This document shows positions 25,839 through 34,815 of a DNA stretch of 64,000 nt, one piece after another. Position 1 is the stretch's first letter; each line of letters begins with the position of its first letter. The DNA is from Nannocystis punicea (lineage in GTDB: Bacteria > Myxococcota_A > Polyangia > Nannocystales > Nannocystaceae). The translations under genes and the position numbers were made by a program. The stretch lies in assembly GCF_026965555.1 (NCBI RefSeq), contig NZ_CP114040.1:8654001-8718000 (forward strand), written 5' to 3'. Below the pieces are notes generated by a model, which saw only the letters and a list, made by a program, of their open reading frames with translations, did not search any database and was not told where the DNA came from.

Positions 25839-27920
25839 ATGGTGTACAGTGAAAGTTTGACCGATCTCGCCGAACAGCGGCTGCGCGGGGTGCTCACGGC
25901 GCTCCCCGACGGCCGGGCCCTCCAGGAGCGGTGGAAGGCGCTGCGCAGCGCCGGCATCACGGAAGTGACCGAGTCCCAGTCTCTCCACGAGCTCGCCCGC
26001 CCCCTGGCGGACCCCGACATGTTGGAGCGGATCCTCGGCCGCAACGACCTCATCGATATCCGCTTCTTCCACCGCATGCATCAGGCCGCCAGGGCGGTGT
26101 GCCGCGTCCAGCTCGCCGGCGGCGGCGCCGGCACCGGCTGGCTCCTGTCACCGCGACTACTCATCACCAACAATCACGTCTTGCCGAGCGCCCGCGAGGC
26201 CGCGGACGCGGCCGTCGAGTTCGCAGTCGACGCGCGCGACGACGCCGGGCGGCGGTTCAAGCTCGATCCGTCGCGCTTCTTCAGCACGAGCCGCGAGGAG
26301 GACCTCGACTACACCGTCGTGGCGGTGCGCGAGGCGGACGAGCCCGAGCTCGCCGCCTTCGGCTACCTGCTGACGGCCCCCGAGCTGGTGCCGACCCTCG
26401 CGCTCGGCGAGCCGCTCAACATCATCCAGCACCCCGACGGCGAGCACAAGCAATATGCGATCCGCGAGAACGAGCTCGTCGCCGCGCTGACGAACTTCCT
26501 GCATTACCGCACCGACACCAACCCGGGCTCCTCGGGCTCGCCGGTGTTCAACAATCAATGGCAGGTCGTGGCGCTCCATCACTCCGGCGTGCCGCGGCGG
26601 GTGAACGGGCGGATCGTCAATCGTCAGGGCAAGCCGTGGACCTCCGACATGGGCGACAAGGCGATCGACTGGATCGCCAACGAAGGCGTGCGCATCGACG
26701 CCATCCTGCGCGACCTCCGTCAACGAGCCAGCGGCGCCGAACGGGACCTCCTGGGCGACCTCGGCAAGTTCTCGGAGATCGCCGATCTCCACGTCGATAC
26801 CCGGCCGCCGCCGCGGACGGACGACGCGATCGCCGTGGGTAGCCCAGGCCCGTCGCAACCCGCCGATCCGCGGATCGCCGCGCCGGTCGCAGTGGCGACC
26901 CCGCAGCTCGTCGCCGCGCCCGCGACCGGCGACGGTCTCACCTCCATCGTCATTCCCTTGCACATTCAGCTCAGCGTCGGCGCCCCGCAAACCATCGCCC
27001 CGACGAGCCCCGCACCGGCGCCCCGGGCCCTCGTCCCCCGCGAGGCGGGCTTGCGCGCGGCCCTGGAGCGCCTGGACCGGATCACTGCCGACAACTACTA
27101 CGACCGCGTGCAGGACCAGGCCGCCCGCGATCGCTACTATCAGGACATCGATCCCGAGGCCGACGGCGGCGCGCTCCACGACGCGCTGTCCGACCTGCTC
27201 CGCCGGACCCATGAACGCGTGCTGTCCTACAAGGAGGCCCGCCTGCAATACCTCTACCCGATCGTCGATCTCGTGCGCGACGGGCGGCGGCTGTTCCTGC
27301 GCAGCCTGTACTCGGCCGACGAATACGACGACACCCGCGAATTCGTCCGCGAGGAGTTCGCCGCCACCGAACGATTCGAGGCCGCGCGCGAGGCGTTGCG
27401 GGCGCGAGAGGCCGGCATGAGCGCCGAGGCCCTGACCCGCGAGCTCGACCTGCTCGAGGCGAGCGCCGGCTTCAACTGCGAGCACGTCGTCCCGCAGTCG
27501 TGGTTCGCCAAGAAGTCGCCGATGGTCGCCGATCTGCACCACCTGTTCACCTGCGACCAGCGGTGCAACAGCCGGCGCGGCAACTTCCCCCTGACCGACT
27601 TCGCCGACTTCCCCGCCGAGGACGACCGCGAGCGGTGCGGCCTGCAACGCGGGCAGCGCTTCGAGCCCCGCCACGGCAAGGCCGCCGCCGCGCGAGCGAC
27701 CCTCTACTTCCTCGTCCGCTACCCCGGCAGCATCTCGAGCGAGCGGTACTCGCGGTCCGACATCGGCGCCCTCAAGCGCTGGAGCACCGCCGCCTCGCCC
27801 GACGAATGGGAGCGCCGCCGCAACGCCGAAGTCGCGCGGGTCCAGGGCGTCCGCAACCCCTTCATCGACTTCCCGGAGTGGGTCGCTCGCGTCGACTTCT
27901 CCCGCGGCCTGGGCTCATAG
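25839..27920 (+). CDS. Trypsin-like protease fused to endonuclease I
   Basis: 693 residues; AGAGGA precedes the start. Residues about 85-290 are a trypsin-like protease: His in LITNNHVLPS (about 113), Asp in DLDYTVVAV (about 157), Ser in NPGSSGSPVF (about 231). A Pro/Ala linker (about 340-405) leads to a C-terminal endonuclease I domain. This shows CEHVVPQSWF (His about 549), ADLHHLF, RCNSRRGNF and RATLYFLVRYPG, the conserved blocks of the EndoI beta-beta-alpha-metal family. EndoI enzymes are normally secreted; here there is no signal peptide. Protease and nuclease in one chain suggests self-processing or protease-controlled release of the nuclease. Last gene of the operon. Confidence 0.88.
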   Translation: MVYSESLTDLAEQRLRGVLTALPDGRALQERWKALRSAGITEVTESQSLHELARPLADPDMLERILGRNDLIDIRFFHRMHQAARAVCRVQLAGGGAGTGWLLSPRLLITNNHVLPSAREAADAAVEFAVDARDDAGRRFKLDPSRFFSTSREEDLDYTVVAVREADEPELAAFGYLLTAPELVPTLALGEPLNIIQHPDGEHKQYAIRENELVAALTNFLHYRTDTNPGSSGSPVFNNQWQVVALHHSGVPRRVNGRIVNRQGKPWTSDMGDKAIDWIANEGVRIDAILRDLRQRASGAERDLLGDLGKFSEIADLHVDTRPPPRTDDAIAVGSPGPSQPADPRIAAPVAVATPQLVAAPATGDGLTSIVIPLHIQLSVGAPQTIAPTSPAPAPRALVPREAGLRAALERLDRITADNYYDRVQDQAARDRYYQDIDPEADGGALHDALSDLLRRTHERVLSYKEARLQYLYPIVDLVRDGRRLFLRSLYSADEYDDTREFVREEFAATERFEAAREALRAREAGMSAEALTRELDLLEASAGFNCEHVVPQSWFAKKSPMVADLHHLFTCDQRCNSRRGNFPLTDFADFPAEDDRERCGLQRGQRFEPRHGKAAAARATLYFLVRYPGSISSERYSRSDIGALKRWSTAASPDEWERRRNAEVARVQGVRNPFIDFPEWVARVDFSRGLGS

Positions 27921-27946
27921 ACGATCGGCCCGGCGACGGCTCCGAA

Positions 27947-28420
27947 TCACGGCAGCAGCGCGCCCGACGTCAGGTCGAACGTGTAGGGCATCGGCGAATC
28001 GGAGCCGTTCAGGGTGATGTTGAACTTCCAGCCGGCGATCTTCGCCTGCATGCAGGCGAACAGCCCGTCGTGCTTGAGCGTGGAGCGCTGCGGGTCGAAC
28101 GTCGCCTTCTTCACCTTGCCGTCGCCGTCGACCACGATCGTCGCCTTGACCCGCCCGGTCGGCGCGTCCGGGGCCTTGCCCGCCGTCTCGTTGTAGCAAG
28201 CGACGATCTCGCCGACGTTCTCCTCGACCTTGCGGTTGAAGTTCGACACGTCGAGGTACGGCGACTCCTCCTCCGCGGCCGCAGGCGCCTCCGACTCGCC
28301 CGTCGCCGCCTGCTCGCCCGCGTCGGCGGCGGCCGGCGGGGTCGACTCCGCCTCCTTCTTGCAACCGGGGTGCAGGAGCAGGGCCGAGGCGAGCGCGAGC
28401 CGGAGCGAGGGCGAGGGCAT
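27947..28420 (-). CDS. AgmX/PglI C-terminal-domain lipoprotein-like protein
   Basis: 157 residues from the ATG at 28420, the in-frame start that places a hydrophobic leader first (LALASALLLHPGC, a weak lipobox). An Ala/Glu/Pro-rich spacer follows. The C-terminal 95 residues (NFNRKVEENVGEIVACYNETA, then GRVKATIVVDGDGKVKKATF) match the AgmX/PglI C-terminal domain widespread in myxobacteria, where relatives belong to gliding or envelope complexes. It converges with the conflict operon with only 26 bp between stop codons. Single gene; specific role unknown. Confidence 0.75.
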   Translation of the reverse strand: MPSPSLRLALASALLLHPGCKKEAESTPPAAADAGEQAATGESEAPAAAEEESPYLDVSNFNRKVEENVGEIVACYNETAGKAPDAPTGRVKATIVVDGDGKVKKATFDPQRSTLKHDGLFACMQAKIAGWKFNITLNGSDSPMPYTFDLTSGALLP

Positions 28421-28500
28421 GGCCTCGACGGTATCACGGCAGGGCGCCGCGGCGCCGAAAACCCGCATGCGCGCGAGCGGCCTCGGCTATCCTCGCGGTC

Positions 28501-29337
28501 GTGCGCACCCTGCAGGAGCTCCCGCATCGCTTCTGGCCCGCCTCGCAGGTCCCGGCCGACGTGAAGGTCTGGCCGAAGATGCTCAACCTCAAGACCGCGG
28601 AGTTCGCCAAGGTCTACAACAAGAAGGTGAACCCGCGCCTGCGCGCGCTCGGCTTCACCTGCAAGGGCATGCGAGGCCGCGGCCGCGCGGGCGACGTCGT
28701 CTTTCTCAGCTGGTTCGCCGGCGGCAAGGCGGGCGGCTCCGGCTCGCTCGCGTTCGCGGCCCACCGCGTCGGCCTGCCGTCGGCGCTGCACCACGCCCTC
28801 GCCCCCGACGACGTCGACTACTCCGACTGCAACTTCTACCGCCTCTTCAGGCTGTTCGACGACCGCCATCACGGCGCCGACTTCGACCTCGGCAAGGACG
28901 TCGCCGAGGCCGAGGAGACCTGCGAGCGCCTGCTCGAGGTCGTCGAGGAGCAGGGCCTGCAGTTCCTGGCCGCAGTGCCGCGCGGCCTCGCCGAGCTGAC
29001 CGCCCTGCGCGTCGACGAATTCGAGGCCCGCGCCCCGGAGCTCGCCACGAGTTATCCGCTCCGCGTGGCCGGCAGCGCGCTCTCTCCGGCCGCGGAGCCG
29101 CGGATCGACCTCGTCGTCCTGCTCGCCCGCCTGGCCGTGCTCGACGGCCGCCGCGACGACGCCCAGGCCTGGGCCCGCCTCGGCCTCGCCCTGCTGGCGG
29201 GCGCCGCCTGGCCGCCGTACGCCCACCACGAGCGCAGCATCCTGTTCGAGAAGCTCCTCGCCGGCGACTTCGACCTCCCCCTCACCGCCGCCGATCGGGC
29301 CGAGCGCGAGCGCCGCTTCGAGCAGTCCCGACAATGA
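28501..29337 (+). CDS. Hypothetical protein, weakly DUF4304-like
   Basis: 278 residues from a GTG, 80 bp from the divergent AgmX-like gene. The N-terminal half has the run FAKVYNKKVNPRLRALGF then a beta-strand series, similar in outline to DUF4304 (small proteins with a basic helix and antiparallel sheet). The C-terminal half is helical. No signal peptide or membrane helix, so cytoplasmic. I do not recognise a function; the DUF4304 link is tentative. Confidence 0.65.
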   Translation: MRTLQELPHRFWPASQVPADVKVWPKMLNLKTAEFAKVYNKKVNPRLRALGFTCKGMRGRGRAGDVVFLSWFAGGKAGGSGSLAFAAHRVGLPSALHHALAPDDVDYSDCNFYRLFRLFDDRHHGADFDLGKDVAEAEETCERLLEVVEEQGLQFLAAVPRGLAELTALRVDEFEARAPELATSYPLRVAGSALSPAAEPRIDLVVLLARLAVLDGRRDDAQAWARLGLALLAGAAWPPYAHHERSILFEKLLAGDFDLPLTAADRAERERRFEQSRQ

Positions 29338-29339
29338 CC

Positions 29340-29367
29340 TTCAGGACATGCCCTTCAGGACATGTCC
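29340..29367. repeat. Doubled dispersed palindrome between convergent genes
   Basis: An 11 bp unit, TTCAGGACATG, occurs twice in tandem with 3 bp between, giving ATGCC-CTTCAG-GACAT and a perfect GGACATGTCC. It begins 3 bp after the stop codon of the gene at 28501 and overlaps the 3' end of the radical SAM gene. A similar doublet, TTCAGAACATG...GACATGCC, lies at about 55368-55393. Confidence 0.65.
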
Positions 29368-30542
29368 GAATCGCCATCCAGCTCCGGCGGCAGCTCGCCG
29401 GCCCACAGCGGCACCCCGCGCTCGCGCAGCGCCGCAGTCAGCGCGGCTGCCTGCGAGCGCTGCCAGTCACCGTTCGCCGCCGCCGCCCAGCGCGCGTCGG
29501 CGAACTCCTGCGTCGCGCCCTCGACCCCGTGGAGCACGTCGACGCGCACCGACCCCGCGTGCTCGGCCAGCGCGTCGGCCAGCGGCGCCACCGGCCCGGG
29601 CAGGAGCGGCTGCACGATCGCAAACGTGCGCAGCCCCGCGGCCCTGCAGGCCCGCAGCGCCGCCAGTCGGTCCGCAATGGCGGCGGCCCGCGGCTCGAAG
29701 TGGCGGCGGGCCGCGTCGTCGATCGTGGGGATCGAGATCCCCGCCCACGCATTGGCGATCGCCGGCAGGACGTCGAGGTCGCGCTCGATGAGCGCCGAGC
29801 GCGTCAACAGCAGCACCCCCGCCGTCCACTGCGCGTCGCGCAGCGCCAGCAGCATCCGCCGCGTCAATTCGTGCCGGCGCTCGATCGCGTGGTACGGATC
29901 GCTGACCACCGCGCAGAACTTGATCGGCCGCGGCGGCGCCCGCTGCAGCTCGGCCGCCAGCACCGCGGGCGCGTTGACCCGCACGTCGACGTACGAGCCC
30001 CACGGCGCCGGCGCGAGCCCCAGGAGCGCCCGCGTCTCGGCCACGTGCGACTGCGCGTAGCAGAACCTGCAGCCAATCAGGCAGCCGACGTACGGCGTCA
30101 CGGTGTAGTAGCGGCCGCCCTCGGCGCGCTCGAGCAGGCGCTCGACCGTCACCGCGCGCACGCGCGCGCCCGGCTCGTCACCTGTCTCTTCGGCCATCTC
30201 AGCGTCGCGGGCCAGCGCCGCCAGCACCGCCTCCTCGCGGCCCGCCGCGGCGGCCGCGACCGCCCGGCAGACCGTCACCCCGAGCGCTCGCCTGTCCGGA
30301 GAGACAGCCTCGTCGAAGCGGTACGACAGGCCGAGCCGGCGCGTCTGCACCGCGCTGCGGCGGCCCGGGGCCAGGCGGGCGACCTCGACGTGGACCCGCG
30401 TCCCGCCTGTCTCGAAGGTCAGACGCGGCCCGCACTCGGTGGTGACCTCGGCGAGGCGCAGCCCCGGCGCGAGCTCGTCGCCGGGGGCGAGCCCGCCGAC
30501 GAGCGCGCGCAGGTGGACCTCGAGGTCGCGGGCGCCGGACAT
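29355..30542 (-). CDS. Radical SAM protein (spore photoproduct lyase-like group)
   Basis: 395 residues. The radical-SAM cluster motif is CLIGCRFC (Cys 154, 158, 161; CxxxCxxC), followed by YAQSH and, later, ISIPTIDDAARRHFEPRA, which fits the group containing spore photoproduct lyase-like and Rv2578c-like proteins. These bind a 4Fe-4S cluster and use SAM to make a deoxyadenosyl radical. The first 130 residues form a separate N-terminal domain of unknown type. The substrate is unknown. The coding sequence contains one perfect and two imperfect copies of the dispersed palindrome (30292-30307; about 30182; about 30407), which encode ETG-type peptides or their neighbours. Confidence 0.85.
   Translation of the reverse strand: MSGARDLEVHLRALVGGLAPGDELAPGLRLAEVTTECGPRLTFETGGTRVHVEVARLAPGRRSAVQTRRLGLSYRFDEAVSPDRRALGVTVCRAVAAAAAGREEAVLAALARDAEMAEETGDEPGARVRAVTVERLLERAEGGRYYTVTPYVGCLIGCRFCYAQSHVAETRALLGLAPAPWGSYVDVRVNAPAVLAAELQRAPPRPIKFCAVVSDPYHAIERRHELTRRMLLALRDAQWTAGVLLLTRSALIERDLDVLPAIANAWAGISIPTIDDAARRHFEPRAAAIADRLAALRACRAAGLRTFAIVQPLLPGPVAPLADALAEHAGSVRVDVLHGVEGATQEFADARWAAAANGDWQRSQAAALTAALRERGVPLWAGELPPELDGDSDMS
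30292..30307. repeat. Dispersed palindrome inside the radical SAM gene
   Basis: CTGTC-CGGAGA-GACAG, arms perfect. Two one-mismatch copies lie nearby at about 30182 and 30407. Confidence 0.65.
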
Positions 30543-30590
30543 GGCGTCCTCGCCTATACCACGAGGCCGCGCCTCCCGGCCGCCGGTCGT

Positions 30591-32483
30591 TCACGGCAGG
30601 CCGGCGACGCCGCCGATCCGCCGCGGGTCGGCCGCGCCGTATTGATTCCCGCTCCTCGGGTACCTCACCACCGCCTGGACCGCGCCGATGTCGCTCACGT
30701 CGGCGAACCGGTAGCCGATGTCCGCCAGCTCCGCCCGCACCGCGCTGCTGAAGCCTTCCTCGATGTCCGTGTCCGCCGAGCTGCCGGCGCTGTCGAGCGC
30801 GATCCGCGGCGACGTGATCGACGCCTTCAGCGATCGCCGGTGATCGATCAAGTTGAGCGTCACCTGCAGGAGCGCGCTGATGATGCCGGTCCCGCCCGGC
30901 GAGCCGTAGGCGGCCACCAGTTCGCCGTCGAGGAAGACCATCATCGGCGAGATGCTCGCGCGCGGCCGCTTGCCCGCGGCCAGGTCGTTCGACCCCGGGT
31001 CGTATGGCGACGTGGAGGCCGCCGGCGCGTCGTTGAAGCTGGTCAGCTGATTGTTGAGCATGAAGCCGTAGCCCTCGACCATCAGCCCCGTGCCCCACAG
31101 GCGCTCGATCGTGCTCGACACGCTGACCGCGTTGCCCTGGCCGTCGATCACCGTGAAGTGCGTGGTGTCGGCCCCCTCGACCTCCTGCCCCCATTCCGGC
31201 CGGGCGAGCTTCTTGGCGGTGGCCACGGGCGGCGGCAGGATCAGGCGCGGGTCGCCGGCCGAGACGCTGGCGCGCCGCTGCCCCGCGCTGATCAGCGCCG
31301 AGCGCGACTGCACGTAGGTACGATTCAACAGCCCCGTGGTGGGCACGTACGCGAAGTCCGGGTCGCCGAGCCACATCGCCCGGTCGGCGAACGCCAGACG
31401 CATCGCCTCCATCATCACGCCGAGAGTGTTCGTGGCGCCGAAGCGGAAGCCGCCGCTGCCGATCTCGAAGCGCTCGAGCATCCCCAGCATCTGCAGCACC
31501 GCCACCCCGCCCGACGACGGCGGCGGCGTCGTCACCACCTCGTAGCCGTGATAGCTGCGGATCAACGGCCGGCGCACGCGCACCTCGTAGCTCTCGAGGT
31601 CGCCGCAGCTCATGCGGCCCCGACCGCCCGCGTTGCTCGCGCGCGTGGCCCGCTGCGTCGCCACGATCGCCTCTGCGATCCCCGCCGGATGCTCGCAATC
31701 GTAAAACGCGTCGATTCCGTGCTGCCGGATCAGCTCGAAGGTCCTGGCCAGAGCCGGCTGCGTCAACACCTCGCCCTCGTCGAGCCGCTTTCCGCCCGGG
31801 CGGAACACCGCGCGCGCCGCGTCATAGGCGGCGTCGCCGGCCTCGAGCTTGAGCCGCGAAGAACCTGTCTCTTCAGCCAGGCGAAGACTGACCTCGAAGC
31901 CGTCCGCGGCGGCCGCGATCGCCGGATCGAGCAGCTCCCCGAGGCTGCGCGTGCCGTAGGTCTCCAGCGCGTGGGCCATGCCCTTGAGCGCCCCCGGCAC
32001 GCCGACGGCGTAGCCGCTCGACGACTTGACGTCGTGCGAATGGTCGGTGGCGAACATCGTCGGCGTCACCGCGGCCGGCGCCGTCTCGCGGAAGTCGATC
32101 ACCACAGTCTCGTCGGGCTCCCAGCCGGCCAGGTGGATCATCATGAACCCGCCGCCGCCGATCCCGGACGACTGCGGCTCGACGACGTTGAGCATGAATT
32201 GCACCGCCACCGCCGCGTCGACCGCGTTGCCGCCGGCGGCGAGGATCGACGCGCCCACCTCGGCCGCCAGCGGCTCGGTCGTCGTCACCACGCCGCCGTG
32301 GAACGCCGGGTTCGGACCGGCGAGCGGCGCGCCCGCGTCGTCCGGGAGCCACGCGTCGGGCAGCGGAGGTTCGCCCGCCTCCGCCGACTCGCCCGCCGCC
32401 ACACACCCGCAGACCGCCGCGAGTCCGAATACGAGCAGCGCGCGTGGTCGATGCGCACAGTGTCTCAGATCCCCGATCGACAT
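30591..32483 (-). CDS. ggt: Gamma-glutamyltransferase (glutathione hydrolase) precursor
   Basis: 630 residues. A strong AGGAGG precedes the ATG. The leader ends in a lipobox-like VCGC (Cys about 27), so the enzyme is probably a lipoprotein facing the periplasm or surface. The family pattern is clear: NAVDAAVAVQFMLNVVEPQSSGIGGGGF near residues 85-115, and the self-cleavage/catalytic Thr in ADTTHFTVID (about 438). The precursor splits there into two subunits and hydrolyses or transfers the gamma-glutamyl group of glutathione. Later motifs (GKRPRASISPMMV, GSPGGTGI) are intact, so it should be active. Transcribed alone, with a 314 bp upstream gap. Confidence 0.93.
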   Translation of the reverse strand: MSIGDLRHCAHRPRALLVFGLAAVCGCVAAGESAEAGEPPLPDAWLPDDAGAPLAGPNPAFHGGVVTTTEPLAAEVGASILAAGGNAVDAAVAVQFMLNVVEPQSSGIGGGGFMMIHLAGWEPDETVVIDFRETAPAAVTPTMFATDHSHDVKSSSGYAVGVPGALKGMAHALETYGTRSLGELLDPAIAAAADGFEVSLRLAEETGSSRLKLEAGDAAYDAARAVFRPGGKRLDEGEVLTQPALARTFELIRQHGIDAFYDCEHPAGIAEAIVATQRATRASNAGGRGRMSCGDLESYEVRVRRPLIRSYHGYEVVTTPPPSSGGVAVLQMLGMLERFEIGSGGFRFGATNTLGVMMEAMRLAFADRAMWLGDPDFAYVPTTGLLNRTYVQSRSALISAGQRRASVSAGDPRLILPPPVATAKKLARPEWGQEVEGADTTHFTVIDGQGNAVSVSSTIERLWGTGLMVEGYGFMLNNQLTSFNDAPAASTSPYDPGSNDLAAGKRPRASISPMMVFLDGELVAAYGSPGGTGIISALLQVTLNLIDHRRSLKASITSPRIALDSAGSSADTDIEEGFSSAVRAELADIGYRFADVSDIGAVQAVVRYPRSGNQYGAADPRRIGGVAGLP

Positions 32484-32797
32484 CCATCGGTCCTCCTGCG
32501 ACCGCGGTGGCGCAGAACGAGCGCGCCCGATCCGTGCGGCCGCGGCCCGGCCAGGTTACCACGCGTCGTCGCAGTCGCCGCCACGGAGCGTGCGCCAGTT
32601 GGCACGTGCCAGCGCCGGCCCTCACGACTTGCGGCGATCGTGTGCCGCACGGCACGCGAATTCGCCGGCTGCTGTGATTCATCGCAGACGTCCCGCCGGC
32701 GATCGCGTGCGTATCGCTACAGCCGCCGACAACCACCACACCCCGCAATCGGTCGCGGACGATCGGCCGGACTGCGAGCTGCGCCCGATCGCCGCGC
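32484..32797. other. Upstream region of the gamma-glutamyltransferase gene
   Basis: 314 bp between the ggt start (minus strand) and the end of the PfpI gene. It must hold the ggt promoter. Apart from the ribosome-binding site at about 32491-32497, I see no clear inverted repeat, promoter box or small gene. Confidence 0.5.
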
Positions 32798-33490
32798 TCA
32801 GGCGCGAGCCGGCGGCGCGTCGGCCGTCGGCGCGGCCGCACCCATCAGCGCCAGGGCGCGCTCGGTCAGCGCCGGCCCGGCCTGCTCGGGCGTGCCCGCG
32901 GCGAACGGCGGCGCGGGGTCGTACTCCATCATCAACTGGACCAGCTTGGCGCTCTCCTCGCCGCGCAGCTGGGCCAGCAGGACCAGGCCGAAGTCGATGC
33001 CGGCAGTGACGCCGCCGCCGGAGATCCGGTTGCGATCGACGACGACGCGCTGCTTGACGGGCACGGCCCCGAGGGCAGGGAGCGCGTCGTGCAGGGCCCA
33101 GTGGGTCGTCGAGCGGTAACCCTGCAGGAGCCCGGCGGCGCCGAGGATCAGAGCGCCGGAGCAGACCGAGGTGATGCTGCCGGCCCGCGCGCCGCGGTCG
33201 GCCAGGAACGCCAGCAGCTCGCGATCTTGCATCGCCGCGAAGGTCCCGAAGCCGCCGGGCACGAACAGCACGTCGAGATCGCGCGGGCAGTCGGCCAGAG
33301 TGCAGGTCGGCACCAGCTGCGCGCCGGAGTCGCTGGTCACCGGCTCCATCGTCTTGGCGACCAGGTGAATGGTGCCCGCCCAGCACAGCACCGACTGCGG
33401 CCCGATCAGGTCGAGCAGCGTGAAGCCGGGGTACAGCAGCATGGCGACGGACAGCGGTTCGATGCCGGGGAGCGTCAACGGTTCGGTCAT
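32798..33490 (-). CDS. DJ-1/PfpI-family protein, isonitrile hydratase-like
   Basis: 230 residues from the ATG at 33490. The glutamine-amidotransferase-like fold of the DJ-1/PfpI family is shown by FVPGGFGT (about 77-84) and the nucleophile elbow SITSVCSGALILGAAGLL (Cys 110). The RSTTHWALHDAL segment after it is typical of the isonitrile hydratase branch and of the sensor half of GATase1-AraC regulators; here there is no AraC domain. It probably acts on a small metabolite in the cytoplasm. Same strand as, and 155 bp downstream of, the zinc dehydrogenase gene. Confidence 0.85.
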   Translation of the reverse strand: MTEPLTLPGIEPLSVAMLLYPGFTLLDLIGPQSVLCWAGTIHLVAKTMEPVTSDSGAQLVPTCTLADCPRDLDVLFVPGGFGTFAAMQDRELLAFLADRGARAGSITSVCSGALILGAAGLLQGYRSTTHWALHDALPALGAVPVKQRVVVDRNRISGGGVTAGIDFGLVLLAQLRGEESAKLVQLMMEYDPAPPFAAGTPEQAGPALTERALALMGAAAPTADAPPARA

Positions 33491-33645
33491 GCCGCGACGG
33501 TGACACCGGCGCGCGCGACAGGCAAGTGGCGCGAACGCCAAAGACCGCTCGGTTCTCGCCACCACGCGAATTCGCGGCCGCGGCCGCGAAAGGTGCGACG
33601 ATTCAGCGCAGGTCGAGGAACTTCGATCCTGTTTCTCGGGACATC

Positions 33646-34815
33646 TCACGGGCGGAGCACGACCTTGATGCAGCCGTCCTTCTTGTCGCGGAAGGTCTTG
33701 TACGCCTCCGGCCCCTGCTCGAGCGGCAAGCGGTGGGTGACGACGAACGACGGGTCGAACTCGCCCGACTCGATCTTCGCCAGGAGCTGCTGCGAGTAGC
33801 GCTGCACCGGGGTCTGGCCCATGCGGAAGGTCAGGCCCTTGTTCATCGCCGCGCCCATCGGCACATTGTCGACTTCGCCCACGTAGACCCCGGGGATCGA
33901 CACCGTGCCGAACTTGCGGCAGCACCGGATCGCCTCGCGCAGCACGTGCGCACGGTCGGTCGCCAGCATCACCGCGGTCTTCACCCTGTCCACCACCGCG
34001 TCCATGCTGCCCATCCCGTGCGCCTCGCAGCCGACCGCGTCGATGCAGCGGTCGGGGCCGCGACCGCGGGTCATCTCCATCAATCGGTCGTAGACCTGGG
34101 TCTCCTCGAAGTCGATCGTCTCGGCCTTGCCCGCCTCGGCCATGCGCAGGCGCTCCGGCACGCGATCGATCGCCACGACCCGGCCCGCGCCGAGCATCCA
34201 GGCGCTGCGGATCGCCATCTGCCCGACCGGACCGCAGCCCCACACCGCCACCGTGTCGCCCGCCTCGATGCCGCACAGATCGGCGGCGAAGTAGCCGGTC
34301 GGGAAGATGTCGGACAGGAACAGCACCTGCTCGTCGCTGAGCCCCGACTCGATCTTGATCGGGCCCACGTCGGCGAACGGCACGCGCAGGTACTCGGCCT
34401 GTCCGCCCCAGAATCCGCCCATCATGTGCGAGTAGCCGAACAGGCCCGCGGGCGACTGGCCCATCAGCTCCAGGGCCATGTGCGCGTTCGGGTTGCTGAC
34501 GTCGCAGCCGCTGTGCTCGCCCCGCTTGCAGAAGAAGCACGAGCCGCAGGCGACCACGAACGGCACGACCACGCGGTCGCCCTTCCGCAGCCGCGTGACC
34601 CCCTTCCCGACCTCGACGACCTCGCCCATCGGCTCGTGGCCGAGGACGTCGCCGTATTCCATCGTCGGCACGACGCCGTCGTACAGGTGGAGGTCCGATC
34701 CGCAGATCGCGGTGGCCGTGACCCGGACGATCGCATCGCCCGGCTCGAGGATGATGGGATCGGGGACGTAGTCGATGCTGACATCGCCCCTGCCGTGCCA
34801 GCAGAGTGCTCTCAT
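33646..34815 (-). CDS. Zinc-dependent alcohol dehydrogenase (formaldehyde dehydrogenase-like)
   Basis: 389 residues with AGGAGAA 8 bp before the ATG. Medium-chain dehydrogenase architecture: catalytic zinc ligands Cys38 (ICGSDLHLYDG) and His60 in GHEPMGEV; structural zinc cysteines in CGSCFFCKRGEHSGC (about 90-104); Rossmann NAD site VWGCGPVGQMAI (about 190-200). The extended length and DAVGCEAHG segment place it with glutathione-independent formaldehyde/threonine dehydrogenase-like enzymes. It oxidises an alcohol or aldehyde in the cytoplasm; the true substrate is unknown. Transcribed alone or with the PfpI gene downstream. Confidence 0.9.
   Translation of the reverse strand: MRALCWHGRGDVSIDYVPDPIILEPGDAIVRVTATAICGSDLHLYDGVVPTMEYGDVLGHEPMGEVVEVGKGVTRLRKGDRVVVPFVVACGSCFFCKRGEHSGCDVSNPNAHMALELMGQSPAGLFGYSHMMGGFWGGQAEYLRVPFADVGPIKIESGLSDEQVLFLSDIFPTGYFAADLCGIEAGDTVAVWGCGPVGQMAIRSAWMLGAGRVVAIDRVPERLRMAEAGKAETIDFEETQVYDRLMEMTRGRGPDRCIDAVGCEAHGMGSMDAVVDRVKTAVMLATDRAHVLREAIRCCRKFGTVSIPGVYVGEVDNVPMGAAMNKGLTFRMGQTPVQRYSQQLLAKIESGEFDPSFVVTHRLPLEQGPEAYKTFRDKKDGCIKVVLRP

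Noticed and set aside
28230..33119. A 1629-codon plus-strand frame across several genes
   Set aside because: It runs antisense through the radical SAM and ggt genes, whose motifs are certain.
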